DNA from: Paracamarosporium sp. OC-R06-R3
Taxonomy: Eukaryota > Ascomycota > Dothideomycetes > Pleosporales > Didymosphaeriaceae
Direction: 5' to 3'
NCBI GenBank assembly: GCA_019828545.1
Contig: JACVRA010000435.1
Coordinates: 1 to 41,471, forward strand
DNA: 41,471 bases
Shown: one piece after another, positions 1-10,734 of the stretch
Numbering within the stretch: the stretch's first letter is position 1
Layout: each line of letters begins with the position of its first letter
Translations under genes and position numbers: made by a program
Notes under the pieces: generated by a model
Databases searched by the model: none
Seen by the model: only the letters and a program-made list of their open reading frames with translations
What the model was told of the DNA's origin: nothing

Positions 1-1123
1 ATAGGTACAAAGGGCGCGCTTACTTTTATACGCAGTTGCCAGGCGGAACAATGCTCCGCTCCGGGTAGCAACGTCGTACAAGGTAGTTGCGCCTGAGCGC
101 GTTGCGTCTGAACGCGAGATCATGTGACCTGCCAGTGCACCAGGCCGTCACAGCCTCACTGGTTGACTGATCGTTCATTGGGAAGGGGTAGGCGAACTAC
201 TCCTGCCCTATTCGTCTTCTTTAGTCGCCTAGTTCAGGTTGACAGTAAGCCACCCTTTTGCGAATGTGCGCCAGAGGTTATAACCATCAGAATTGTGTGG
301 GTGAGGGTCTTGTTTCGTAAATGAACAGACCAGATGATGGGCCCGGAGAACACAAGGTAGCCCCTTTCCCCAAGAACTGATGCAGTGGCGATCGGCAACC
401 GGCATTTCTCTTTACTCTGATCATTTGAGAGTTCTTCAATAACATGCTTGTTTCTCACCTTAGGTGCGCATAATAATGTTTCTTCGTCCATATCATATTC
501 AGCATATAGCCCACCAACGGAACTTTGGTATGGACTATCGGAGGCTCAGACCTTTCCACAGCCTATTTCACGATGTGTCGATTGGCCCCCGATACTCTTT
601 CGATGCGGGCTTTTCTCTTTTGGTGACATTGAAAGTGAAAACGGTAAGCTCGCTGGCGCTAGTAATAAATTCTTTTGGCCAATCGGTTGGCCTAGAATTG
701 TCGAAGTGGTGTAATAGGCTTCAACGCTGTGCCTTGCAAGCTAAACTCCGTAACCACCGCACAACGTCCAATCTCAGCATTCAATCCGTAAATCTATACC
801 GAGACAGTGGATCTTTGTTCCAGGACCGATTCGGTATTTGCAACATAGTGTTATGATGGTGAGGTGGCTTATGCGCATACAATATCAGATGTGACATGAG
901 ACCCTCGAGGTGGCACGTGCTGCGGGTTGCAAGTTTAGGGGCCAGCCGTGAACTGTGAACGCATTAAGTCTGTTTCGGCCATTCACTAGAAAAAGGCCGA
1001 CGGTTGAACTAAGACCTGGCAGCAGCACGTCTCGGATTTCACTTCAAATTAGACAAAACCTTGAGATGGTTTAGGCTTCCAGAGTACAGAACTGATCACG
1101 CTTAAAGGGAGAATTCAAGGAAT
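1..1123. other. Left-edge region without a recognisable gene
   Basis: I see no reading frame here with a recognisable domain or a plausible spliced continuation. The open frames are short, overlap on both strands and end without splice-compatible extensions. The segment is downstream of the first P450 gene, which ends at 1124 on the minus strand. Confidence 0.5.
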
Positions 1124-2886
1124 CTAAGCCTTCAAAGTTACACGCACCGGAAAGCCGTCCACTGGGTGAGCGCCCCCACCACCCATCTCAGCCTGGTAGG
1201 CTCGATTCCCGTCAACGGTCATGTTTCCTCCCCTCGGATGCAATTTATCCCACTCGTCGTAAGCGGGCGCAATGTCAAATACCCTAGCCGTCATTACAAG
1301 CGCCACCTTAAGCTCTAGTTGCGCAAGCGACTGCCCAATGCAACTGCGTGGACCCCATTCGAAAGCCCTCCATGAGGCTTTCTTCGGGTAAAGAGGATCC
1401 TCAGGGCCAACCAGCCAGCGTTCAGGAATGAACTCTTTTGGCTTAACGAACACATCCTCGCGGTGATGCATAGCAAGTGTCAGCACCCATATATTACAAC
1501 CTCTGGTGGGATATTTTTGGCCTCTCTCATCAACGAGGACAAGATCCGAACGGCCCTCACGTAGGCTGCCCGCTGGAGGATAGATTCGAAGGACTTCTTT
1601 GATGACTGCTTGAGTATACGGTATCTGATTGAGGAGCGTTGGATCGTTGGCGATGACATGTCTGACATTGTCAAAAGACGATACAGGGCCGAATATGTCG
1701 TCGTGTTCAGCTCTGACTTTGGACAGAACCTCCGGATGCTGATGGAGCAGGAGAAAGCAGTATAGTAGCGTACTGCTTGTAGTATCATGACCCGCGTAGA
1801 GGAACATACGAAGCTGCGGTTTGGCCATTTCTTTGAAAGTCTTCTTTGATAACGCTTCCGCTTCCCTCGCTTCGTCCAGGTATCTATCCATAGCTAAAGA
1901 TATGATCGATCTCGAACGTGGTTGAGGTTCTTGGGAAAACGCTTTTCGGGCCAGTGCTAGTTCCTCAAACCTCTGGTCAATTTCTCCATCGAGGTACTTA
2001 TTCATGCGGTAGCTGTTGTATTTTTGGACTATGGGTCGAGGACTAAGATAACGACGGATTGGATTGAAGGTTGTTCCAAACGAGGTCCAGTAGACTTGCC
2101 TCCGCAGACAATCTGCAAGTGCGCTCCCTTGGGTTTGATAGTGGAGACGAGCATCACTGATTGTTATCTTTAGTTGTTCCGGTGGAATTTATGTTCTAAA
2201 TAACTTACAGTGTCACGCGCCCAATAACGTCGAACGTGAGACGCAATGTGTACTCCTCTAGTTGGATCATTCTGTCTGCCCGTGTATGTTCCTGGAGCAA
2301 ATTACAGAAGACCGCCACTTCATCTGCAATCGCTGGAGCGAGTCCGGTTATGTAACCAGAAGCGAAGCCAGGATTAAAGAGACCTCGCCACTTTTTCCAT
2401 GTATTGCCGTGCATCGTCATTAATGAAGGCCCGCCGTTGATCACCTCCAGAGGGGCGCATATGGAGTTAGGCTTGTCGAGAAAAGCAGCTTCGACCTGCG
2501 ATGCTATGACCGGGTCAGAGACAATGAGGACGGTTCTGCTGAAAGGCCATAAATTGAGGCAAAACACGCCATTTGAGAACCGTCTGGCCATATGCTGCAC
2601 CACAACGTGCATGGTTATGTTTCGTGGGAAAGCTTGGATACATTCTTTCAGCACGCCGAAGTGGCCGAAAATAGGGTGGTGTTCTGGCATTGGCTTGCTT
2701 TGATCAGCTTTCAGACCTCGACTCAATGCGTGATGTACGTGCTCTACTCACCATATCTGCTGCTTGCAGCTCTCGTATAAACCGTCGGTTCGCCTTCAGC
2801 TTCGCGACGAAGAAAATAAAAGCTGTAACAGCTGCTGCTGCGAAGGCTGTCATGCCCACGAGGGCCATGTCGCTTACTTTTATCAA
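1124..2886 (-). CDS. Cytochrome P450 monooxygenase, membrane-anchored
   Basis: Three exons are proposed: 2886-2752, 2693-2209 and 2156-1124, with introns of 58 and 52 bp, giving 550 residues. The first intron (GTGAGT donor, CTGAT-type branch, AG acceptor) joins an N-terminal hydrophobic anchor (MALVGMTAFAAAAVTAF) to a PMPEHHPIFGHF proline-rich hinge. The I-helix AGHDTT (about residues 328-333), the K-helix ERR-type KEVLR and the haem-binding FEWGPRSCIG (Cys about 479) are all present, so the enzyme looks catalytically complete. The family is a haem-thiolate oxygenase of the endoplasmic reticulum using a P450 reductase. The hinge and C-terminal layout resemble secondary-metabolism P450s such as the CYP59-type, but the CYP family is a guess. 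Substrate unknown. Its upstream side faces a transposon. Confidence 0.9.
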
Positions 2887-3136
2887 TGCTAAGGGAAGCC
2901 TTGAGAGCGGAAAGTAGATAGAATCTAGAAAGGTGATGAGCCTTCAAGCGGGCGGTGTTTGGAGGTGGGCGAAAACATCCGGACCCACGCTAAACCGAAA
3001 TGAGCAGGTTGGCTCACCGTGCCGTAGCACACCCCATCGTTCTTCCATATATTGATTACAACTAGCAGTCTGGGTAGCCTGAGAGAGCGAATAGATCAGG
3101 TTTCCTGTTTGCATGCAATGCGCCTGCGTCCATATA

Positions 3137-3180
3137 CCGTGGCTCTTGGCGTAACGCGCCCCCCACCGTAATGCGCCACC
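3137..3180 (+). repeat. Left terminal inverted repeat (44 bp)
   Basis: Begins CCGTGGCTCTTGGCGTAA and is an exact reverse complement of 5217-5260 over all 44 bases; the match breaks at the next base inward. The transposase's first ATG (3171) lies inside it. Confidence 0.95.
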
Positions 3181-5099
3181 TCAACAAAACGCGTCAGTTT
3201 TCAACACGCAATATTTCAGCCAATATGGACCCTATCGACGCTGCAATTGAAGCTATTGAATCGCGAGAGCCTGGAGAATCTTTCAGCTATAGAAAGGTTG
3301 CAAAAGAATATGGCGTTACCCGATCTACGCTTACCCGAAGACACAAGGCGATTTCAGTACCCTATCCAGTCAAGGCGAACAATCAACAAAAGCTCACCCT
3401 CCAGCAAGAACAGGAGCTCGTACGCTATATTGAGCAGCTTACACAGAGAGGTCTTCCACCTACACGACAAATGATTCAGAATTTCGCAGCCTCTATAGTC
3501 AAAACTAGCGTTAGTATAGGCTGGGTTGATTAGTTCGTCAAGCGGAACAGCGCCTCGCTTATATTAAGATGGACGACTGGGATTGATAGCAATTGTCATA
3601 ATGCTAACTTAGAGGCAAAATATAAGCTCTATTTTTAACTTCTACAGCAGAAAATTAGCCAATACGATATTGAGCCTTGTAATACGTACAATATGGACGA
3701 AAAAGGCTTCTTACTTAGTATTACCTCTAGGTTAAAGAGGATCTTTAGCAGAGCTATGTACGAGCGTAAGGAAGTAAGGCAGGCAATCTAGGATGGAAGT
3801 CGCGAGTAGATTTCACTGCTGGCCTGTATATGCGCCGACGGATTAGCTCTAGACCCAGCGCTGATCTACTAGGCTAGCTTAGGAGGCCTACTATCAAGCT
3901 GGGTAGAGGATATTAACCTAGAAGACTACTTAGCCTTTATCACCTCGTCGCCCTCTGGCTGGACGAATAACGATATCGGACTTGCCTGGCTCGAGCAGGT
4001 ATTCGATCGCTGTACAAAGAAGAAAGCACGACGCTTATACCGACTTCTTATCCTCGATGGCCATGGATCTCACGTTACTATAGATTTTATCAACTACTGT
4101 GATTAGAATAGGATACTACTTGCTGTCCTACCTCCTTATTTGACGTATACGCTGCAGCCGCTTGACGTCTGCGTCTTCAAGTCTCTCTCTACTGCCTACT
4201 CAGCTGAGCTATCAGCTTTCCTATATAGAAGCCAGGGGCTAGCTCTAGTAGCTAAGAGAGACTTCTTTAGTCTATTCTAGAAGGCCTGGTAAAGCTCTAT
4301 TAATTAATCTCTACTCCTTTAAGCTTTTGAAGTAACTGGTATCTTACCTTTAAAACTAGAGGCTATCCTTAAGAGGTTTACTAAACCTAGTTAATCTGAC
4401 TAAGAATTAAGAGAAAGCTCTACCTTAGTACTCAGCGCGTTAGACTGGAGGAAGATTGACCGGCTTCTTAACGCTGTAGCAGATGTAGGAGGTAGTAATA
4501 AGGCAAAGAAGCTAAGCCGTACGATCTACTTAATCTCTGTCCAAAATCAACTACTCCAACACGAAAATTAAGGCCTAAGAGAAACTCTAGTAACTAAGAA
4601 GAAGCGCCAGAAGCGAGGCAGAGCTCTACCTCTTAAGAAACCTCATAACTATCACGGAGGCGTGATTTTCTGGTTACCTAGTAAGACGCAGAGAGTACGT
4701 GATCTCCTATAGTAGAAGGAGGCTTATGAGCAGTAGTTACAGGTTCAAAAAGCTGAGCAAGCTGAAGCTAGGAAGGCTAGCTAGCAGATGAAAGCTAGGT
4801 TACTGCAAGAAAAGCGCGTTGCGCGGGCTGAAGCTCGAAAAGCTCGAGCAAAGGAGAAGGCTGAGCAGGCAGCTGAGCGAGCTCGATCTCAGAGAGCTTA
4901 AAAAGCTTAAAAGCAACTTTAGGATCGTATCAAAATTGCTAAAAAAGGAAAGAAGAAATTGTTAAGGGCCTCTAGGAAAGCTACTAGAGAGAGCCTACCT
5001 GCGCGCGCGGCTGTAGATAGTCCTAAAGCTCTAGAGGGTGCTGTACCTCTACAATCGCGTAGAGGCCGCGCGATCAAAACACTAAGTAGATTTCTATAG
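3171..5099 (+). pseudogene. pogo/Fot1-type transposase with many in-frame stops
   Basis: One frame runs from 3171 to a TAG at 5097-5099 with no frameshift I could find, but with more than ten internal stops; the first are at 3531, 3636, 3789 and 3807. Domains in order: a psq-type HTH (YRKVAKEYGVTRSTLTRRHK), a CENP-B/Tc5-type DNA-binding region (LTLQQEQELVRYIEQL), then the DDE catalytic core with NMDEKGF (3690-3710), LDGHGSH (4053-4073) and QPLDVCVFK (4155-4181). A long basic, coiled C-terminal tail rich in Lys/Arg/Ala follows, as in fungal pogo proteins. Because the lesions are stops such as TAG and TAA rather than indels, repeat-induced point mutation or a similar C-to-T process is the likely cause. 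The intact start could be 3171 or the inner ATG at 3225. Confidence 0.9.
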
Positions 5100-5216
5100 T
5101 TGCAATAGCTAGGATTAATTTTTAGGCCCTATAGAGCTCTCTACCAAAAGATCTCGCGATAATAGCTATTTTTGCAGGTGCTGCAGCCTCGAGGAGCTCC
5201 CTGAGCTTTTGGTGTT

Positions 5217-5260
5217 GGTGGCGCATTACGGTGGGGGGCGCGTTACGCCAAGAGCCACGG
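5217..5260 (-). repeat. Right terminal inverted repeat (44 bp)
   Basis: Exact reverse complement of 3137-3180, ending ...AGAGCCACGG and followed by the TA target duplication. Confidence 0.95.
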
Positions 5261-5262
5261 TA

Positions 5263-5822
5263 ACCTATGCGCACCATCTTCTCCAAATTAGATCTCGATC
5301 ACATCGCTGCTGTGTCGCGCACGTGCGTAATGCCGCTCAGAAGAGATGCCCGCTGCAATCCCACCAAAGCTATTTGCTACACCGGCTCGCAACATGCGAG
5401 CCCCCGACACAGTCAGAGAGTCGCTAAAGTTGCTAAAGATAATCTTCTTCACATATGATCTTTGCTCTTACGTCCACTGTAGCATCACGAGCATGGATGG
5501 ACCTGTGAGAACTTCAACCGGCATTTTACATCCCTAGGAGGCAAGTAGCAATTGATCGTGCTGGGACAATTGACAAAAAACCATTTGTAGTATGTATGCA
5601 CTCCCTTGCGCGGTCGCTGACTTATAGTTGACCTTCCTGGATCCCAGTGAGCGTTATTTGGAGCTGGTCAACTGTAGCAACGACCATTGCTTGATCTGTG
5701 TCGAGGTGGGGCGACAACCCACTGTCCCAGAAACAGCTAGAGCTTACCATCTGTCTTTGTCAAGGACGTGGCATGTCAATAACTGCGCTCGACTTTCTGA
5801 ACCTCAAGCGCATCCATTCGCG
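5263..5822. other. Intergenic stretch, presumed promoter of the plus-strand P450
   Basis: Between the transposon and the P450 ATG at 5823. Open frames here are short and unrecognised. The frame opening at 5628 runs into the P450 frame, but homology-like sequence starts only at the ATG at 5823, so I treat the upstream part as leader. Confidence 0.4.
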
Positions 5823-7597
5823 ATGTTCTCACCCAGTTTGATGGAGTTCATTGCGACATTTGTTGTGCTTGTCATCGGCGCCACCTTTATCTGGCCCCCG
5901 AAAACACGACTATTTGCTCGTCGAGGCTGGGAATCGGGATATTGGGATCTGAAGGTGTGGCCAGCCCGCGTATATTTTTTTCTGAAAGGCCACGATGTCG
6001 TCGAGACGGCTTACCGCGAGGTATCCGACTTCCCTTATTGAAATTAAAAATATGGGTACTCAAAAATGGCAGGCAAAAGACGTTCCATACATGTTGCAGA
6101 CGCTGATCGAAGATGTTCTGGTTTTACCGCCCAAGTATCTCCCTGAGTTACGCATGCTATCTAGTAACAAGTTGAGCGCTTCTGAAGCCCTCGTCGACAG
6201 TGTTTTAGGGCAATATAGTGGAGTAGACGTTCTTCTCAAGGATCGGCAGGCGTACGATGTTACGAGGCTTCATTTGACGAAGAGCATACGTAAAGCCCCA
6301 AAATCTCGATACAGGATGGGTGCTTATCTTATGTAGCAAATCTTCTCCCAGCTCTTTCTCAGAAAGCAGATCAGATACTTTCAGAAAAGTTCAACACATT
6401 AAGTACAACAGGTGAGAATACCATACCCTTAGTAGCATAGTGTGTCGGCGAATCTCCAGGACTGATATTATAAAGAGTATAGTAAAATCGAAATTCGAGA
6501 CGTGGTCTCTGATATCATCTTGCGAACCACTTTATTAGCCTTTGTAGGTCCAGAACTTGCAGATGACACTGAACTGCATGCGCTCATCAACACACACACA
6601 AACCTCGTCCGCGACATTGCTGTATGCCTTCTATTCGTGCCTACTTTTATGAGACGTTGGATTCAGCCGATTCTTCCACCGAGTGTCCGTATGCGCCGTC
6701 TACATCAACGGATGCGGGAAATTTTGTTCAAGCACAATAGAACAACCCAAAGTCAACAACCTTACAATACGTTGGTACAGCATTTAATTGACACATCCGA
6801 AGTCGTAGATGAGGAGGATGTCGTAGCCAAGCTTCTAATCGTCAGTGGCGCTGCGGTATGTTTGGCGGCGCAAGGTGTTGTTTGGTTTCATTGCTCAACA
6901 AGACTGACTGAATCAGCTACATACAATGACTATGTCTTCTATTCATGCGATTATCGACCTCTGCGCTTATCCGAATCATATCTCAGAGTTGAGAAATGAG
7001 ATCTCGCAACATCTACCCTCGTCCGTACCGCCCTGGCATGCCGACACTATCGCCCGCCTGAGGCTGCTCGATGCCTTCCTCAAAGAGTCCCAACGCTTCA
7101 ACCCCCCAAATTACCGTGCGTGTTAACCTGAAAACAAACACTAAAACAGTCATACTCTAAATCACCTTTCCGCTAACCATACAAAAGTGAGTTTCGACCG
7201 TATTGCCATGACGACTATCATACTCTCCTCCGGGATAACCATTCCCCGCCGGACCTATATATGTATGTCCGCGGGAAGCATGGCCATGGACCCGTCCTTT
7301 TATCCTTCTCCAGAATCGTTCTCGCCTTCGCGCTTCCACGACCTTTCACCAAACACGTCAAAAGGAAATCTGGACTTCGTTGGTACAGAGAGCGGTAACG
7401 TCCACTGGGGCAGCGGGCGGTTCACTTGTCCGGGGAGGTGGTACGCCAGCGCTATGATGAAAGTGTTAATTGCGCTGTTCGTGAATAGGTACGATATGAG
7501 GTTCCCAGAGGGCCAGGTTGAGCGGCTACCGAACGTGTATATGGATATCCTTGTGGAGCCGAATCCGAAGCAGGTAGTATTGTTTAAGCGGCGGTAG
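5823..7597 (+). CDS. Cytochrome P450 monooxygenase, gibberellin/indole-diterpene P450-like
   Basis: Six exons are proposed: 5823-6020, 6073-6289, 6337-6411, 6476-6855, 6917-7115 and 7188-7597, giving 492 residues. All phases close, so the gene is intact although it looks shattered without splicing. An N-terminal membrane anchor (MEFIATFVVLVIGATFIW) is followed by VLPPKYLPELRML, a KESQRFNPP K-helix and a haem-binding HWGSGRFTCPG (Cys about 437). The I-helix reads SGAALHTMTM: His replaces the usual acidic residue, as in the ent-kaurene oxidase/GA14-synthase-like group that acts on terpenoids. The haem motif starts with Trp instead of Phe, also common in that group. The family assignment rests on motifs only and the substrate is unknown. 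No terpene cyclase or prenyltransferase lies nearby. Confidence 0.85.
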
Positions 7598-7976
7598 TAA
7601 AGAACAAATTAAGTTGAGGGAGGTACAGTCTATTAAGTATGTCCCGTTTGTTGGAAACCCTATCGATTACTCTGCATCTTTGGCATGGCGTTCTGCCTCT
7701 GATTACTAGTAAAGCAATATACCGGGAAACCGTCAAATAAGGTTTCGCCAATTTGATCGACTACTGTTCATTGAAACTCGTCCAACATATTCATCGGCTG
7801 GGACCATCGTAGGTTCGTAATGCGCCAACAGCACTAAGTGAAGTAGTAAAGTGCAGTGTGTTATATTTTGTATTACTAGAACGCCTTGTTGTGTCGACCG
7901 AAGAGCCTTAGAAAGTAGAAATTAACAGCTATCTACTGATCTTAACAGCTAGACTCCTAATAAACCCCCAATAAAC
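7598..7976. other. Convergent 3' intergenic region
   Basis: 379 bp between the 3' ends of the plus-strand P450 and the minus-strand MFS gene. No gene or obvious hairpin seen. Confidence 0.5.
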
Positions 7977-10107
7977 TCACTCATCCTCACTCTCAAAATG
8001 GTAGAGCTTCGGCTCTGCCATATTCTTCTTTTGCAAAATATACTTCCCCACCCACCACGGCAGCACCTGAGTAAGTTGGAATTTGGCGTGGGTTGTGGTC
8101 GGTACTGCGAAAACATAATCTAACTCTTCCAAGCTCCTTTGTTTCGTCTCTGGCATGAAGCAGAAGATCCACGAAAGCGCCACAAGATTCAGACCGGCGT
8201 AAAAACCGAAACTTCCTGTTGGTGTGAACTGCTGTAGCATCCGAGGGAACGTGAGGCCAAGGACAGCTGCCCAGAAATTGTTGGTTGCTACCGCCCAGGA
8301 CATGCCGATCTCACGATGAGAGAGAGGGAAAACCTCGGCGGAGTAGACAAAGGCGCAAGGTCCCTCACCTGGCCCGTAAAATGCGACGAAGATAAAAATG
8401 AAGAGCGCTATAAGGCCTAGGTGTGCTGAAGATGATTCAGGGATGTAGAAGGAAAACCCAGTTCCTAGGAGCATGAGACACATAAATGGGAAGGTGGCGA
8501 TGAGGAGGGTTCGTCGACCCCACGTATCTATTGTGTATAGTGCGGGGAAAGCGAATGCAAACATGGTCTACTCATATCAGTCGGTCCACCGGAGTTGGAA
8601 GGAGCAAATTCAGGGCAACTTACCATGCCAAATCCCCAAGACACAAGCAGAGCTACGATATTGCTTGCGCCAGCTTCCCTGAAGATGGTTGATGAGTAGA
8701 ACGCTATGATGTTGACTGCACGAAAATATCAACCACAAATCCATTTGATTCAGAACATTTTAACACGTACTTCCACACATTTGTTGCGCAGTCATGATGA
8801 TCCCTGAAGCCTGCGTTGCGCGACGGACTCGCGGTATTGTGAATAACTCGATGAACCTTGTCATCATGTTGTCGGTCTTCGCGACATCTTGCGCTTCAAT
8901 TATGGCTTCCTCCACTTGGATTTGAGCATGAATAAGGTACAAGTCTCGCGCTGCTTGTAAAGGCGAATTCCGTAGTCTAAGGAGCGCCTGATATGCTGCC
9001 CGAAATCGGCCTTTCTTGATGAGCCAGCGGGGCGATTCTGGCGCAAAGAATATGCCAATAATGAGTGGTACAGCGGGTATAAAGGCGGATCCGAGTTGAA
9101 GGCGCCAGGCGATGTCTCCAGTATTAACGACGATCAGATTGGCAGAAAAGCCAAGCATGATTCCAAAAGCGACGAACAGCTGCCACGACATAATCAGTGC
9201 ACCACGAATGACGGTGGGGGCGTTCTCGGCAGAGTACACTGGTACGGTGACTTCTTTAAGAGCCATACCAATTCCCAGAAGAATACGGCAAACAAGGATT
9301 TGTGGCCAGGTTTGTGCGACGGCTTGGCCAATGGGACCAAGCAGGCTAAAGATAGCGCCGATAAAGATTGTACCACGACGACCGATGAGATTGTTTATGG
9401 GATCAGAGAACCAAGCAGCACTAATGGAATTAGTCTACTCTAGCATTATCGATCGACCTGGTCTGACTTACAAAAGTGCTATAGTCATGTACGGTGTGCT
9501 GTTGATTGCGCCGATGATCCATGAATTCCGCTCGCAGGTGCCCGCGGAAAAACATTCAGTCCCAACGTCTGCAATCCCAAAAGCCTGTGGAAACGAAAGA
9601 TTGGCACCATTGGACCCCGTCTGGTCCCAGCCTATGAGTCACACTATTAGTAAACTTGATACAACGTGAGGAAAAGAGCAGTGATCGCACCTTGGATAGC
9701 CGCACTGATTGAATTCAGGATGATTGTGAGATACAACGACTTAGGATGCCTCCATCTGTGATCTTTCTCAACTCTTAATACCTCGCGATCATCATCGTCT
9801 AACTCTATAATACTATCATAGCGCTCAGGCGATTGAGCGACAAGTGCACCTTTCGACAAGTATGGAAGCGCATCAGTGAGCCCAGAAGCGCGTGCGAATT
9901 GCTCTACATCTTGGAGCAGTTTGTGTTTGGGAATATCGGTAAGCGGGTTTTGGATTCTGGAAATATGAATATCTCATCGAGTAGGAGAGCAAAAAGTTCT
10001 GCTTACTCGCCTGTAGTGTTGCGTTTCATGCTAACGACGCTCTGGCGATGTACGATATCTTTGACGATCGTTCCGTCATCAAGATGATCGTTGGTGCTCT
10101 TTTCCAT
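7977..10107 (-). CDS. MFS sugar porter (H+/sugar symporter-like)
   Basis: Six exons are proposed: 10107-10007, 9956-9691, 9631-9472, 9420-8771, 8715-8624 and 8567-7977, giving 619 residues; the five introns are 50-59 bp. It is a plasma-membrane sugar transporter of the major facilitator superfamily. Visible family marks are [15 protein letters not shown] after TM1, NLIGRRG in the TM2-3 loop, [27 protein letters not shown] after TM6, and [12 protein letters not shown] after TM12. The roughly 90-residue cytoplasmic N-terminus ([20 protein letters not shown]) is typical of one fungal sugar-porter subfamily. The start at 10107 is the ATG closest upstream of this region. It is divergent from the dehydrogenase at 10735, sharing a 627 bp promoter with two CGG-N7-CCG sites. 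The substrate is inferred to be a sugar or polyol. Confidence 0.92.
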
Positions 10108-10345
10108 TTCTTTGACTTGTTGATGAGGTTTTACAACGAGAGGATTATGAATGTTGACTGTTCGACAGTTTGTTGGGTGTGAATGGAATGGGAACGTGAC
10201 AGGATATATATACAAACATGGCGAATCTCCCTGAATGCGGAGAAAGCTGGGGAATTCGGGGTACTCCAGATAGAGTCTTGGAATCTCAACAACGGCGATG
10301 GTTCGGACAAATGCTTATTGGCTCACCCAGGAATAGTTGTAGGCT

Positions 10346-10358
10346 CGGCGTGGCGCCG
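10346..10358. promoter_or_regulatory. CGG-N7-CCG candidate Zn2Cys6 site
   Basis: Inverted CGG triplets with a 7 bp spacer, in a wider CTCGG...CCGAA context. It lies 377 bp upstream of the dehydrogenase ATG and 239 bp upstream of the MFS ATG. Confidence 0.5.
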
Positions 10359-10514
10359 AACCAATCAGCTCACTCCTTAATTGCTCCTCGGGCCAAGCGC
10401 GAACCATCCCCATATGGTGACACTGAGGAAAGGTTGGGCACAGATGGTAGAGAACGGGACCGTCAACGTCTACGCAATAGTGGGAAAACCCAAGCAGACA
10501 ATGATCGGTCTCGC

Positions 10515-10527
10515 CGGCGCCGCGCCG
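10515..10527. promoter_or_regulatory. CGG-N7-CCG candidate Zn2Cys6 site
   Basis: Second copy in the same divergent promoter (context GCCGG...CCGAA), 208 bp upstream of the dehydrogenase start. An overlapping CGG-N5-CCG is also present at 10507. Confidence 0.45.
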
Positions 10528-10734
10528 AAGGAAACAGAGAGCGAACTCAAGTCCCGACCTCCCAACAACTCGTCTCCGATCACTAATGGCTCGGAATGTT
10601 GCCGACACTACCTTGACAGGCAAAAATGGGACCGTTTCCTTGTAGCGAGGCAGCTATGAAGGTAGATATTTGAGACTCAGCTGGAACGAGGTTGTTACAT
10701 CAATTTTCTACACAAATTTCGTTCTGCAGAGGCC

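Larger units (their letters stand above)
3137..5260. mobile_element. pogo/Fot1-type DNA transposon (Tc1-mariner superfamily), inactivated
   Basis: A 2124 bp element bounded by perfect 44 bp terminal inverted repeats and flanked by a TA dinucleotide on each side (3135-3136 and 5261-5262), the target duplication expected of pogo and other Tc1-mariner elements. Inside is a single transposase frame with the family's HTH region and three catalytic Asp motifs, interrupted by many stops. Removing the element would rejoin unremarkable intergenic DNA between two P450 genes, so no gene was broken by the insertion. Confidence 0.93.
10108..10734. promoter_or_regulatory. Divergent promoter between MFS porter and polyol dehydrogenase
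   Basis: A 627 bp spacer separates two divergent starts. It holds a TATATATA run at 10205-10212, about 98 bp upstream of the MFS ATG, and two CGG-N7-CCG inverted repeats at 10346-10358 and 10515-10527. Such everted or inverted CGG triplets are the typical target of dimeric Zn2Cys6 regulators, and one is encoded just downstream at 12267. Open frames in this spacer show no recognisable protein. Confidence 0.6.

Noticed and set aside
464..856. 130-codon frame in the left-edge region
   Set aside because: No similarity to any family I know and competing frames on both strands.
3171..3533. A stand-alone helix-turn-helix regulator gene
   Set aside because: It is the N-terminus of the transposase; the same frame continues with DDE motifs inside the inverted repeats.
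5995..7126. Reading the plus-strand P450 as a pseudogene
   Set aside because: The apparent stops and frame changes are all removed by five canonical introns, and exon phases sum to an intact 492-residue protein.
10183..10659. Several overlapping open frames in the divergent promoter
   Set aside because: No recognisable domain, no splice continuation, and they lie between two well-supported divergent starts.
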